Below, piece by piece: positions 49,438 to 58,660 of a stretch of DNA of 64,000 bases (positions are counted from its first letter, which is position 1; each line of letters starts with the position of its first letter). A program made the position numbers and the translations under genes. Location: positions 25,305 to 89,304 of the forward strand of contig NZ_JAGGDJ010000021.1 in assembly GCF_017652985.1 (NCBI RefSeq), written 5' to 3'. The notes under the pieces were generated by a model. That model had not been told where the DNA came from, made no database searches, and saw only the letters and a list, made by a program, of their open reading frames with translations. The DNA is from Paenibacillus artemisiicola (GTDB taxonomy: Bacteria > Bacillota > Bacilli > Paenibacillales > Paenibacillaceae).

Positions 49438-50673
49438 ATGACGGATTTGCGGGAGGGATCAAGGGTGCCGCGATCGCGAACACGGACGGGAACGGGCAAA
49501 ACGATCACGAAAAAGGGCGCGTCCGCCCCGGGCAGGCCGGAGCGCGCGCCGTCGCCGGCCCCGCGGGCTCACGGCGCGCGCGGATCCGGCAGCGCCATGG
49601 TGGCGCGGGAAAGCGTCGGGCCGGGCCATGCGGCCCGCTCCGAAGGCTGGAAGGAAGCCGTGCACAAGTACGTGAAGCTGTACAATCAAGCCGAGATCGA
49701 CCGCTACGCCGCGCCGTTCGGCGCCCTCGTCGCCGACGAAGACCATCTGCAGCGGTTCGGACAGCGGCTTGCCCGCCTGCGCGAGAACGAGCTGCTGCGC
49801 GGCCTCGTGCCGACCCGGAGCGAGACGAGCGCCGAGCTGCTGCGCGTCAGCGAGTCCGGCACGCTCTCCGAGGTGTCCGTCCTGATCGAGCTGCGCGTCA
49901 AACGGACGGTCGACCACCGCGGCCGTACCTACGCGGAGGAGCGGCGCGACCGCGAGCGGCTCTGGCTGTCCGCCGACGGCGGCGACTACGCCATCGCGCG
50001 GATCGAGCCGATCGTGTCCGAGCGCCGTCCGCGGTACGCCTCGTCCCATTCGAACCATGCGGCGGAATTCGCCGACGAACTCGCCCTTGCCGCGGAGAGC
50101 AAGCCGCAATCCATACCTTATATAAATTATGACGTTTTGCCGAATTTCAAACATGGCCGCGCCGGAATCCGGTACAGGCGCGACATGGCCGCCGCCTATG
50201 CCGACCGCTGGTGGAACGAAGCCAATCCCGCCTACGAGCTTTTCGAGGTCAATTGCACCAATTACATCTCCCAGTGTCTCTTTGCAGGGGCTGCGCCGAT
50301 GAACTATACTGGTAAAAGGGCTTCCGGCTGGTGGTACCGCGGCTTCAGCGGCGGCCGGGAAAATTGGAGCTACAGCTGGGCCGTGGCGAACGCGCTGCAG
50401 CATTATTTGTCCGCGCCGCATAATTCCTCGCTGCGGGCGACGGCCGTCGACTCGGCGGATCAGCTCGCCCTCGGCGACGTCATCATTTACGACTGGGGCG
50501 GCGACAACCGGTTCCAGCACAGCACGATCGTCACCGCGTTCGACGCGGCCGGCATGCCGCTCGTCAACGCGAACACGGTGCCGAGCCGCCACCGGTACTG
50601 GGACTATCAGGATTCTTACGCCTGGACGGAGAACACCAGGTACCGTTTTTTTCATATCGCGGACGAATTTTAA
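49438..50673 (+). CDS. amidase_6 (putative amidase domain) protein
   Basis: A 411-residue protein. A basic, Gly/Ser/Arg-rich N-terminal segment of about 60 residues is followed by a region of about 150 residues without recognised domain, then a C-terminal amidase_6 domain (about 225-411). The domain has YADRWWNEANPAYELFEVNC, a Cys-centred NCTNYISQC, GWWYRGFS, W-rich segments, and FQHSTIV, whose histidine may pair with the cysteine as in NlpC/CHAP-like peptidases. No signal peptide is evident, so its location is uncertain. ATG 49438 has GGAAGGGG 5 bases upstream; a TATAAT lies at 49392-49397. Wall-amide cleavage is a family-based guess. Confidence 0.75.
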   Translation: MTDLREGSRVPRSRTRTGTGKTITKKGASAPGRPERAPSPAPRAHGARGSGSAMVARESVGPGHAARSEGWKEAVHKYVKLYNQAEIDRYAAPFGALVADEDHLQRFGQRLARLRENELLRGLVPTRSETSAELLRVSESGTLSEVSVLIELRVKRTVDHRGRTYAEERRDRERLWLSADGGDYAIARIEPIVSERRPRYASSHSNHAAEFADELALAAESKPQSIPYINYDVLPNFKHGRAGIRYRRDMAAAYADRWWNEANPAYELFEVNCTNYISQCLFAGAAPMNYTGKRASGWWYRGFSGGRENWSYSWAVANALQHYLSAPHNSSLRATAVDSADQLALGDVIIYDWGGDNRFQHSTIVTAFDAAGMPLVNANTVPSRHRYWDYQDSYAWTENTRYRFFHIADEF

Positions 50674-50743
50674 AGTGCGCTTCAAGCCCAAGGAATGACA
50701 ACCCGCCTGTGTGGGAAATTATACGTAACCGGAGGATTGAATC

Positions 50744-51931
50744 ATGGGGGAGAAAGTGCGCGTAGGCCTGGTTTACGGAGGGCGTTCCGGCGAGCATGAG
50801 GTCTCGCTGCAGACGGCCTTGGCGGTCATGAAGGCATTCGATTACGGCAAATACGAAATCAAACCTTTCTATATTTCCAAAGCGGGCGAATGGCGCTCGG
50901 GCGACGTGCTGCTGGCGCCGCCGGCGGATCTTGCCTCGCTTCGCCTCGCGGGCGGCGCCGCGGTCGTCGGCACCGAAGCGCTCATGCCGGTATTCGGCGG
51001 CGGCGCGGAGCAGGAGGAGCCGGCGGCGAAGGTATCCGCCGTCCCGGCCAAGGCGACGATCTCCGCCGTCTCTTCGGCGGCCGGCGCGATGTCGGCGGAC
51101 GGCGCGCCGCTCGACGTGGTGTTCCCGCTGCTGCATGGGACGTTCGGGGAGGACGGCACGATCCAGGGCCTGTTCGAGATGGCGAACATTCCGTACGTCG
51201 GCGCGGGCGTGCTGGCCTCGGCGGTCGGCATGGACAAAATCACGATGAAAAAGGTGTTCGCCCAGGACGGCCTCCCTCAGTGCGTCTACCGCTATTTCAA
51301 CCGGACGCAGTGGGAGAAGGACGAAGATTATTATATCCTGGAGATCGAAACCGCGCTCGGCTACCCGTGCTTCGTCAAGCCGGCGAACCTCGGCTCGAGC
51401 GTCGGCATCTCCAAGGCGCGCAACCGCGAGGAGCTCCTCGACGCCGTGAATTTCGCGCTCCGCTTCGACCGCAAGGTCATCGTCGAGGAGTTCGTGGACG
51501 CGCGCGAGATCGAGGTGAGCGTGCTCGGCAACGACGAGCCGCGGGCATCCGTGGTCGGCGAGATCACGTCGTCTAGCGAATTCTACGACTACAAGGCGAA
51601 GTACATCGACGGCAAGTCGATGATGCATATTCCGGCGAACCTGCCGGCCGAGGTGTCGGAAGCCGTCCGCGAGATGGCGGTCCGCGCGTTCCAGGCGATC
51701 GACGGCTCCGGCCTGTCGCGCGTGGATTTCTTCCTGCGCAAGGAAGACAACCAGCTGCTCATCAACGAAGTGAATACGATGCCGGGCTTCACGCCGTTCA
51801 GCATGTATCCGCTCATGTGGAAGGAAAGCGGCGTCTCGTACGCGGAGCTGCTGGATACGCTCATCGCGCTCGCGATCTCGCGCCATAGCGAGAAGCAGCG
51901 CATCGATTTCGGCGGGGGGAGTCCGGCTTGA
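50744..51931 (+). CDS. ddl: D-alanine--D-alanine ligase
   Basis: Makes the D-Ala-D-Ala dipeptide for peptidoglycan. ATP-grasp ligase of 395 residues: GGRSGEHEVSLQTA at the N terminus, LLHGTFGEDGTIQGLFEM, FVKPANLGSSVGISKA, EEFVDAREIEVSVLG, EFYDYKAKYIDGKS (the tyrosine in this loop is the D-Ala rather than D-lactate type), and EVNTMPGFTPFSMYPLMW. Between about residues 85 and 118 lies an Ala/Ser-rich insert not typical of Ddl; it should be a surface loop. ATG 50744 follows CGGAGGA at 7-8 bases. Confidence 0.95.
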   Translation: MGEKVRVGLVYGGRSGEHEVSLQTALAVMKAFDYGKYEIKPFYISKAGEWRSGDVLLAPPADLASLRLAGGAAVVGTEALMPVFGGGAEQEEPAAKVSAVPAKATISAVSSAAGAMSADGAPLDVVFPLLHGTFGEDGTIQGLFEMANIPYVGAGVLASAVGMDKITMKKVFAQDGLPQCVYRYFNRTQWEKDEDYYILEIETALGYPCFVKPANLGSSVGISKARNREELLDAVNFALRFDRKVIVEEFVDAREIEVSVLGNDEPRASVVGEITSSSEFYDYKAKYIDGKSMMHIPANLPAEVSEAVREMAVRAFQAIDGSGLSRVDFFLRKEDNQLLINEVNTMPGFTPFSMYPLMWKESGVSYAELLDTLIALAISRHSEKQRIDFGGGSPA

Positions 51932-52047
51932 CGCAAGCCGGATTTTCTCTTCCCGCGGCCGGCTTCGCGAAACCGGCCAACCCCCTGCATAAACCCGGGA
52001 AGCCTCGGCTTGCCCGCGCAATCCAAACCCAATGAGGAGGACCCGCC

Positions 52048-52368
52048 ATGGGATTCCAAACGGAGTTTAACTCGGTCTGCAAGTTCAAGTCCAAGCAGGA
52101 ATTGTACGAGCTGCTCGAGTACGGCCGCGGCAAAATGGTCAAAAGCGGCTTCCGCGTCTTCCCGACCGGCCAGAAGGTCATCGCCTACACGCCGGACAAC
52201 GAGGCGATCGCGATCGTGCGCATCCTCGTGTCCATCGCCGAGATCAATTTCCAAGGCGAAGAAGTGACCGAGGTGGAGATGGAGCTCGTCCGGAAGCTGA
52301 CGGAGGAAGAGGCGCGCGTGCAAACCGCGCTCGCCTACGAAATGTTCTTCGGAGAGCACCAGGCATGA
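52048..52368 (+). CDS. small conserved-looking protein overlapping uvsE
   Basis: A 106-residue acidic cytoplasmic protein (MGFQTEFNSVCKFKS, SGFRVFPTGQKVIAY, then a Glu-rich C-terminal helix). It starts like DUF2584-type proteins (EFN, then G-x-R-x-[YF]-P), but I cannot assign a family with confidence. ATG 52048 has AGGAGG 7 bases upstream. Its stop overlaps the uvsE start (ATGA), so the two are translationally coupled. Confidence 0.7.
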   Translation: MGFQTEFNSVCKFKSKQELYELLEYGRGKMVKSGFRVFPTGQKVIAYTPDNEAIAIVRILVSIAEINFQGEEVTEVEMELVRKLTEEEARVQTALAYEMFFGEHQA

Positions 52369-53366
52369 TCGTGCGCTTCGGGTTCGTGGCGATGAGCGTG
52401 CTGCTGGAGAACGCCTCCCCTTCGCGGACGATGACGTACGCGACGTTCTCCAAGCTGGACGACCGGGAAGCCGGGCTGCGCAGGCTCGAGCGGATCGCGG
52501 AGGAGAACCTGCGGACGACGCTGCGGCTCATGAAGCACTGCGTCGGCCACGACGTGTACGTGTACCGCATGACGTCCAAGCTCATCCCGCTCGCGACGCA
52601 CGACGCGCTGAAGGATTGGAACCCGTACCCCGCGCTGGAGGCGGCGTTCGCGGACGTCGGCGCCTATGCCCGGGACAAGGGCATGCGCGTGTCGTTCCAT
52701 CCCGACCACTTCTGCGTGTTCAGCACGCCGCGTCCCGAAGTGCTGGCCAAGTCGGCCGAAGATTTGAATTACCACGTCACGATGCTGGAGCATATGGGCC
52801 TGGGCCCCATGACGAAGTGCAATATCCACGTCGGCGGTGCCTACGGGGACAAGCCCGCCTCGCTCGAGCGGTTCATCCGCCAGTTCGGCGCGCTGGAGGA
52901 ACGGCTGCGCGTCCGCGTCACCCTGGAGAACGACGACAAGACGTTCACCGCGCGCGAGACGCTGCACGCGGCGGAAGCCGTCGGAGCGCCGATGGTGCTC
53001 GATATTCACCATCACGCCGTGAACGACGGCGGCGACGGCGAGGCGGCGCTGCACGGTGAGCTATGGCCGCGCATCGTCCGCACGTGGCGTGGCCCGGACG
53101 GGCAGCCGCTGCCGCTTGCGCCGAAGCTGCACGTGTCGAGCCCGAAGAGCGAGCGCGATCCGCGCGGCCATGCCGACAACGTGGAGATCGGGCCGCTGCT
53201 CCGGTTTCTGCGGGGCATCGCGGACTCCGTCCCGCGGCTCGACGTCATGATCGAAGCGAAGCGCAAGGACGCCGCGCTGCTGCAGCTTATGGACGACATG
53301 CGCCGGCTGGAGGCGGAGGGCGCGGGCGTCCGCGTCATCGACGGCGGCAGCGTCGAGATCCGCTGA
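52365..53366 (+). CDS. uvsE: UV DNA damage endonuclease
   Basis: Repair endonuclease that nicks 5' of cyclobutane dimers and 6-4 photoproducts, independent of UvrABC. 333 residues of TIM-barrel fold: RFGFVAMSVLLENASPSRTM at the start, RMTSKLIPLATHD, SFHPDHFCVFSTP (metal ligands), NIHVGGAYGDKPASLERF, TLENDDKTFT, VLDIHHHAVN and KLHVSSPKSERDPRGHADN. All of the metal-binding His/Glu/Asp positions expected of UvdE appear present. It is coupled to the small upstream gene by ATGA. UvsE genes are common in Bacillales spore formers. Confidence 0.94.
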   Translation: MIVRFGFVAMSVLLENASPSRTMTYATFSKLDDREAGLRRLERIAEENLRTTLRLMKHCVGHDVYVYRMTSKLIPLATHDALKDWNPYPALEAAFADVGAYARDKGMRVSFHPDHFCVFSTPRPEVLAKSAEDLNYHVTMLEHMGLGPMTKCNIHVGGAYGDKPASLERFIRQFGALEERLRVRVTLENDDKTFTARETLHAAEAVGAPMVLDIHHHAVNDGGDGEAALHGELWPRIVRTWRGPDGQPLPLAPKLHVSSPKSERDPRGHADNVEIGPLLRFLRGIADSVPRLDVMIEAKRKDAALLQLMDDMRRLEAEGAGVRVIDGGSVEIR

Positions 53367-53683
53367 CCGGCGCCGCGTTGTCCAGAGGCGCCGGCGTCCG
53401 CCGAAGTCTTCAGGCAAGCAAGCTCGAGACTCTTCCCCGACGCAGACCGGATAGCCGCGCCGCGATGGCGCAGCCACCGGTCTTTTCAGCGTGTAACATT
53501 TGTGTAAATTCCGGGGAAATGGTACACTTTTGAAGGATATTACATGGGGATCCTTGCGTTGCGCCCGGGTCGGGGCGGATTTGAACAATGCGTTAAATTC
53601 GCGTTTCGGAAGAAACTTTGTCCGAAGCCGGACGTATAGTGGTACTACGCAATAGAACTCATAGGAAGGTAGCGTGATAGACC
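53367..53683 (+). other. gene-free stretch between uvsE and the IMPase gene
   Basis: 317 bases with a short direct repeat around TTTGTGTAAATT (53490-53510) and no supported gene or terminator. A TATAGT near 53634 could serve the next gene, but its -35 is weak. Confidence 0.35.
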
Positions 53684-54541
53684 GTGAGCGAAGGGAAAGA
53701 CATCCCTCTGGTCGGAGGCAAGAGCTTCACCGCCGTCGCGATTAATTGCGCGGCCAAGGCCGGTGAATGGATCAAGACCAAGCTTGGCAATCATACAAGC
53801 CTATCGATAAAATACTCCGCGCAGGATCTCGTGACGGAAGTGGACAAAGGCGCGGAAACGATGATCCGCAATCTCGTGGGCACGCATTTCCCGCATCATT
53901 CGTTCCTCGGCGAAGAGGGCGTCGAGCCCGGTCCGGAGGCGTCCGCGAAAGCGCTCCAAAGCGTGCAGGACGCGGAATACCTCTGGATCGTCGACCCGGT
54001 CGACGGCACGACGAATTTCGTGCACGGCTTCCCGTTCTTCTCGGTATCGATCGCGCTGGCGTACCAAGGCGAAGTCATCGTGGGCGTCGTGTACGATCCG
54101 ATGCGAGACGAACTGTTCGTGGCGGAGAAGGGCAAGGGCGCGTACGTGCGCGGCCGCCGCATGGCCGTGTCGGGCGAGGCGGCGCTGCGGGACAGCCTGC
54201 TCGCGAGCGGCTTCCCGGCGGATCCGAACTACGCCCAGCCGCTTAATATGAAGCAGCTGCAGGCGATCGCGCCGCAGGTGCGCAACGTCCGCTCCGTCGG
54301 CTCGGCCGCGCTGCATATGGCCTACGTGGCGTCGGGCCGCGTGAGCGGTTTCTGGGAAGTCGGCCTGAACGCATGGGATCTGGCGGCCGGCGCGCTGCTC
54401 GTGAAGGAATCCGGGGGCAAGGTGACCGACATGCAGGGCAACGATTACCATCTCGGCGTCCGCCACGTCGCGGCGACGAACGGCCGCATTCACGACGAAC
54501 TCCTGCAGGCCCTGCAGCAGGCTGAAACCGCCGGCACCTAA
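53684..54541 (+). CDS. inositol monophosphatase family protein
   Basis: Mg-dependent, Li-sensitive-type sugar phosphatase of 285 residues. Motifs: LVTEVDKGAE, GEEGVEPGP (metal Glu pair), WIVDPVDGTTNFVHGFPFFS (metal Asp cluster), and GLNAWDLAAGALLVKESGGKV. Members hydrolyse inositol-1-phosphate, fructose-1,6-bisphosphate or 3'-phosphoadenosine phosphate; the substrate here is open. GTG 53684 is preceded by AGGAAGGTAG about 12 bases away. A good terminator follows. Confidence 0.88.
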   Translation: MSEGKDIPLVGGKSFTAVAINCAAKAGEWIKTKLGNHTSLSIKYSAQDLVTEVDKGAETMIRNLVGTHFPHHSFLGEEGVEPGPEASAKALQSVQDAEYLWIVDPVDGTTNFVHGFPFFSVSIALAYQGEVIVGVVYDPMRDELFVAEKGKGAYVRGRRMAVSGEAALRDSLLASGFPADPNYAQPLNMKQLQAIAPQVRNVRSVGSAALHMAYVASGRVSGFWEVGLNAWDLAAGALLVKESGGKVTDMQGNDYHLGVRHVAATNGRIHDELLQALQQAETAGT

Positions 54542-54546
54542 CGAAG

Positions 54547-54593
54547 AACGTCTCTTGTACCGTCCGCATATGACGGAGAAGAGGCGTTTTTTT
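54547..54593 (+). terminator. terminator of IMPase gene
   Basis: AACGTCTCTT arm with GAAGAGGCGTT, inner TCCG/CGGA stem, then a run of seven T. Confidence 0.85.
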
Positions 54594-54641
54594 GTTAAGG
54601 ATCGCGCAAGCAAGCGCGCGATCGGAGGGGAGGCTGGAGGG

Positions 54642-55052
54642 ATGTTCATCGAGCTTGACCTGCAAGGCGATGTGCCGCTTCACGAGCAAATCGCCCAGCA
54701 AATTATCGCGGGAATCGCGTCGGGGACGCTGAAGCCGGGCAAGACGCTGCCCTCGGCCAAACGGCTGGCGGCGGATCTGCGCATCAAGTCGCAGACGGTG
54801 CGGAAGGCCTACCGGACGCTGCAGCAGGAAGGCTTCCTGCTGGAGCGGTACGACGGCCGGCTCGGCATGCTCGTGCCGACGAAGGAGGAAATGCCGCGCC
54901 TGACGGAGCGCTACATGGACCGGCTGAACAGCAAGCTGCGGTCGCTCGCGGCGGAAGGCCGGGCGCGGGGCATGACGGAGACCGAGTTCAGCAGAGCCTG
55001 CGTCGCGATTTACCGCAGCGATTTATCGCGGATGGGAGATTCATTGGAATGA
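54642..55052 (+). CDS. GntR-family regulator, YtrA/YhcF type
   Basis: A 136-residue regulator: N-terminal GntR winged helix (PLHEQIAQQIIAGIASGTLKPG in part, LPSAKRLAADLRIKSQTVRKAY) plus only a short C-terminal helical dimerisation tail, the hallmark of the YtrA subfamily. YtrA-type repressors usually control the membrane or ABC genes that follow in their own operon. Here the next gene, coupled by ATGA, encodes a DUF1648 membrane protein. The start at 54642 has GGAGGGGAGGCTGGAGGG upstream; the longer frame from 54555 crosses the preceding terminator. Confidence 0.88.
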   Translation: MFIELDLQGDVPLHEQIAQQIIAGIASGTLKPGKTLPSAKRLAADLRIKSQTVRKAYRTLQQEGFLLERYDGRLGMLVPTKEEMPRLTERYMDRLNSKLRSLAAEGRARGMTETEFSRACVAIYRSDLSRMGDSLE

Positions 55053-55762
55053 ACGGAACGCAACATGGCCGGGACCGCCGCCAAGGGGTCCTGTCGCTGC
55101 GCTGGTATTGGCTTCAGGCGTTGGTCATCGCGGGCTCCGCGCTCGCGGCCGCGCTGCTGTGGAAGGACATACCCTCCACGCTGACGACGCATTACGATCT
55201 AAGCTTCGCGCCCGACGGCTTCGGCCGGAAGAGTTGGGCGAACGTATTTCTTCTCAATATCGTGCAGCTTTGCCTCCTCGCGACGATCATGGGCACGAAC
55301 GCGGTCATCGCGCAGGCCAAGGCCGCCCCTTCGGCGGACAAGGAATCGGGCGAGGCGAAGCAGCGGAAATTCCGGTACGTGAACAGCGTCTTCCTGTATG
55401 CCTTGTCGCTGCTGCTGACGCTGTTCTTCAGCTACATCCAGGCGACGATGCTGTACGGCTGGCCGCCCGAGGCGCTGCGGGGCATTACGATCGGCGTAAT
55501 GGCGCTCGTCGCGGGCGGCATCGTCGGCCTGGTCGCGACGGTACGGCGGCTCGGCCTGCAGGGCCAAGGAAGCGGCGACGAGGAGCACTGGCTCGCGGGC
55601 GGCGGCGTCTATTACAACCCAAGGGACCCGGCCGTCTTCGTGCCGAAGAAGCACGGCATTGGCTGGACGGTCAACTTCGGCCGCCCGATGGGCTGGCTGA
55701 TCATCGCCACGCTCGTCGCCATCCCGTTCGCCGTCGTCGCGCTGTTCGCGCTGATGACGTGA
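55049..55762 (+). CDS. DUF1648/DUF5808-type membrane protein
   Basis: A 237-residue membrane protein with about five predicted helices (WLQALVIAGSALAAALLW; VFLLNIVQLCLLATIMGTN; then around residues 110, 140 and 220). The N-terminal helix followed by IPSTLTTHYDLSFAPDGFG is the DUF1648 pattern. The segment GVYYNPRDPAVFVPKKHGIGWTVNFG (shown in part as VYYNPRDPAVFVPKK) is DUF5808-like. Family members include SdpI-type immunity proteins, but function here is unknown. It is coupled to the GntR regulator, which probably represses the pair. Confidence 0.72.
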   Translation: MNGTQHGRDRRQGVLSLRWYWLQALVIAGSALAAALLWKDIPSTLTTHYDLSFAPDGFGRKSWANVFLLNIVQLCLLATIMGTNAVIAQAKAAPSADKESGEAKQRKFRYVNSVFLYALSLLLTLFFSYIQATMLYGWPPEALRGITIGVMALVAGGIVGLVATVRRLGLQGQGSGDEEHWLAGGGVYYNPRDPAVFVPKKHGIGWTVNFGRPMGWLIIATLVAIPFAVVALFALMT

Positions 55763-55777
55763 TCGCGAAGACAAGAA

Positions 55778-55846
55778 AAGACGCCGATCCGAAGGCGCCG
55801 GCGCCGCGCTTCATGCGCGGCGGGCTGCCTTCGGACAGGCGTCTTT
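55778..55846. terminator. bidirectional terminator
   Basis: AAGACGCC...GGCGTCTT outer arms with inner TCCGAAGGC/GCCTTCGGA and CCGCGC/GCGCGG stems, between the convergent DUF1648 and hemL genes. Confidence 0.75.
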
Positions 55847-55896
55847 ATGGTGTCGGGCGGCGATTGACGGCGGGATCGCCAGCGGCTGTGCCGGCT

Positions 55897-57216
55897 TCAG
55901 TCCTTCAGCGCTTGGAAGGCGCGCTCGGCCGCCGCGATCGTCGCGTCGATGTCCGCGTCCGTATGCGCCGTGGTCAGGAACCACGCCTCGTACTTCGACG
56001 GCGCGAGGCAGATACCCCGGTCCAGCATGAGGCGGAAGAAGCGGGCGAACCGCTCGCCGTCGGTATCCTGCGCCTCGTCGTAATCGGTGACGGGATGGCT
56101 GCAGAAATGCGCGGAGAACGAGCCGCGGATGCGGTTGATCGTCAGCGGGATGCCGTGCTTGTCCGCCGACGCCCGCAGCGCGTCCGCGAGCCGGGCCGCC
56201 TGGGCGTCCATGCGCTCGTACGCGCCGGGCTGCCGCAGCACCTCCAGGCAGGCGATGCCGGCGGAGATGGAGGCCGGGTTGCCGGCCATCGTGCCGGCCT
56301 GGTAGGCGGGACCGAGCGGCGCGACCTGGTCCATGACCGCCTTGCGGCCGCCGTAGGCGCCGATCGGCAGTCCGCCGCCGATGATCTTGCCGAGCGCCGT
56401 CAGATCGGGCTCGATGGCGGCATGGTCCGGGAACGCGGCGAACGTCTGGGCGCTGCCGTAATGGAAACGGAAGGCGCTGATGACTTCGTCGTAGATGACG
56501 AGGGCGCCCGCCTCGCGAGCCATCCGGCAGAGCCCTTCGAGGAAGCCGGGCTTCGGCATGACCATGCCGAAATTGCCGACGATCGGCTCGACCATGACGG
56601 CGGCGATGTCTTCGCCGAAGGCGTCCAGCGCCGCGCGCAGGCCGTCCAAGTCATTGAACGGCACGGTAATGACTTCGCTTGCGATGCTGACCGGCACGCC
56701 GGCGCTGTCGGGAATGCCGAGGGTCGACGGGCCGGAGCCCGCGGCGACGAGCACGAGATCGGAGTGGCCGTGGTAGCAGCCGGCGAACTTGATGATTTTG
56801 CTGCGCTTCGTGTAGGCGCGGGCGACGCGGATCGTCGTCATGACGGCTTCCGTGCCGGAATTGACGAAGCGGACCTTGTCGAGCGACGGGATCGCGTCCT
56901 TCAGCATCCGCGCGAGCGTGATCTCGAGCTCCGTCGGCGTGCCGTAGAGCGTGCCGTTCGCGGCGGCCGCGGCGATCGCCTCGGTGATGTGCGGATGCGC
57001 GTGGCCGGTAATGATCGGGCCGTAAGCGCACAAGTAGTCGATGTAGCGGTTGTCGTCGACGTCCCAGAAATGGGCGCCTTTCGCGCGCTTCATGAAGACC
57101 GGCGCGCCGCCGCCGACGGCCTTGAACGAACGGGAGGGGCTGTTGACGCCCCCGACGATATGCTGCAGCGCTTCGGCGTATAACGCTTCCGAGCGCGGAC
57201 GATGCGTAGTGGACAT
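55897..57216 (-). CDS. hemL: glutamate-1-semialdehyde 2,1-aminomutase
   Basis: PLP enzyme making 5-aminolevulinate for haem (439 residues). Motifs: VGGVNSPSRSFKAVGG, RFVNSGTEAVMTTIRVAR, AGCYHGHSD, VIYDEVISAFR, and the Schiff-base lysine in ALGKIIGGGLPIGAYGG. Bacillales often have two such genes, hemL in the hem operon and a second (gsaB type). Here it stands apart from other haem genes and is therefore perhaps the second type. ATG 57216 has AAGGAGG 8 bases upstream; the frame to 57270 has no site. Confidence 0.9.
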   Translation of the reverse strand: MSTTHRPRSEALYAEALQHIVGGVNSPSRSFKAVGGGAPVFMKRAKGAHFWDVDDNRYIDYLCAYGPIITGHAHPHITEAIAAAAANGTLYGTPTELEITLARMLKDAIPSLDKVRFVNSGTEAVMTTIRVARAYTKRSKIIKFAGCYHGHSDLVLVAAGSGPSTLGIPDSAGVPVSIASEVITVPFNDLDGLRAALDAFGEDIAAVMVEPIVGNFGMVMPKPGFLEGLCRMAREAGALVIYDEVISAFRFHYGSAQTFAAFPDHAAIEPDLTALGKIIGGGLPIGAYGGRKAVMDQVAPLGPAYQAGTMAGNPASISAGIACLEVLRQPGAYERMDAQAARLADALRASADKHGIPLTINRIRGSFSAHFCSHPVTDYDEAQDTDGERFARFFRLMLDRGICLAPSKYEAWFLTTAHTDADIDATIAAAERAFQALKD

Positions 57217-57307
57217 GGATGGGGCCTCCTTGATCGGCGGGGTGAACGCCGCCGGCAATATGTAAGACAAACTCGCAATAACCTATTGTACCTCCGCCGC
57301 ACGGCGG

Positions 57308-57354
57308 AGCACAACAAAGAAGGGAGCGGCCGGCCGCACCGGTTCGCTCCCTTC
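57308..57354 (-). terminator. terminator of LCP gene
   Basis: 10-bp stem GAAGGGAGCG (57319-57328) with complement at 57345-57354. On the minus strand it is followed by TTTGTTGTG. It separates the LCP gene from hemL. Confidence 0.65.
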
Positions 57355-57434
57355 TCGTACACGCCGTATGAATCGTCAGATGGTTCGTTTGAATGCGCGC
57401 GTTCGATCGAATCGCCGGAAAGAATGATTCGAAA

Positions 57435-58535
57435 TCAATCGTTCGAGCCGTTCGCGGTGTCGCCGCTGCCGCCCGTCTTGCCGTCCGACGAGTTCGTCAC
57501 CGCGCCGCTCGCGCCGTTCGCGCCCTGCGCGTCCGCCGGAGGCGCGACCGTCGAATCCTTCTGCAGCTCGTCTTGAACGAACTGCAGCACTTTGTCTTCG
57601 TCGGAGATGGCGAGCACCGACGCGCCGCCGACCTTCTCGCCGCTGATCAGGTCCATCGGAGGCACCTGCGCCTGGCCGGCGATGTGGCTGCTCACGCCGA
57701 GCTGGCCGAGCTTGATCATGTCGTCGACGCCGATGTTGGTCTTGATGTAGCCTTGGACGCTGTCGACGATGTCCTTCATCTTCAGCAGGCTCCAACCGCT
57801 CTTCATCTTGTCGGCCACGGCGCCGAGCAGCTTGCGCTGGCGCTCCGTGCGCGTGAAGTCGCTGAGCGCGTCGTGGCGGAAGCGGACGTACTGCAGCGCC
57901 TTCGTGCCGTCGAGGTCCTGGACGCCCTTCTTCAGGTGAATGTCGTACCGGTTGCCGTCGGCGTTGTCGACGTAGTTCATGTCCTTCTCGACGTCGAAGT
58001 TCTGAATGCCGCCGATCGCGTCGATGACGGACTTGAATCCTTCAAAGTCCGTGTACACATAATATTGGATATCGAGACCGAGCACGTCGCCGATCGTCTG
58101 CATGGCGAGGTCGGGACCGCCGACCGCGAACGCGGTGTTGATCCGGTCGCTGCCGTGATCCTGAATGTCCACGTACGTGTCGCGGAGGACGGAGAACAGG
58201 TGAATGTCCTTCTTGACCGGATCGAGGGAGACGACCATCATGGAGTCGGAGCGGGCCTTCTCGTTCTCCTGAAGACCGCGGTTGTCGCCGCCCATGATCA
58301 GAATGTTCACCCGTTCCTTGCCTTCCCATTCCGGCGGCTTCTCGGCCGTCGTCACTTCGTAGTTCGTGAATTTGGGATCGGTGGTCGGTTTGCTCAGGGA
58401 ATCGAGACCGTTATATACGCCGTAAGCCTGATAGACAAAATAGCCGACGACCGCCAAAATCACGAGGGATACACCGAACAGCGCCCATTTCCAGGGCTTT
58501 TTGCGTTTCGGTTGCTTTGCTTTTGCGCGCGCCAT
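57435..58535 (-). CDS. LytR-CpsA-Psr (LCP) family wall-polymer ligase
   Basis: Membrane-anchored enzyme that attaches teichoic acid-type polymers or other glycans to peptidoglycan. 366 residues: basic cytoplasmic tail, one membrane helix (about 20-40, ALFGVSLVILAVVGYFVYQA), and an extracellular LCP domain with VNILIMGGDNR, RSDSMMVVSLDP, FSVLRDTYVDI, DRINTAFAVGG, GTKALQYVRFRHD and FTRTERQRKLL. The conserved arginines and aspartates of the pyrophosphate site are present. A Gly/Ser/Asn-rich C-terminal tail of about 40 residues follows. Start at 58535 (GGAGGAAG upstream). Confidence 0.92.
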   Translation of the reverse strand: MARAKAKQPKRKKPWKWALFGVSLVILAVVGYFVYQAYGVYNGLDSLSKPTTDPKFTNYEVTTAEKPPEWEGKERVNILIMGGDNRGLQENEKARSDSMMVVSLDPVKKDIHLFSVLRDTYVDIQDHGSDRINTAFAVGGPDLAMQTIGDVLGLDIQYYVYTDFEGFKSVIDAIGGIQNFDVEKDMNYVDNADGNRYDIHLKKGVQDLDGTKALQYVRFRHDALSDFTRTERQRKLLGAVADKMKSGWSLLKMKDIVDSVQGYIKTNIGVDDMIKLGQLGVSSHIAGQAQVPPMDLISGEKVGGASVLAISDEDKVLQFVQDELQKDSTVAPPADAQGANGASGAVTNSSDGKTGGSGDTANGSND

Positions 58536-58660
58536 TTTCGTTTCGCTTCCTCCTTGTATTAGCCCGAAACGGATGAGGATCGACCGGTTTCGGTGCAGTG
58601 AATAACGTCCGATTTTAGGTGTTCGGCTTTCGTAAAGCGGAGGCAATCGCGTTGCCCGGC

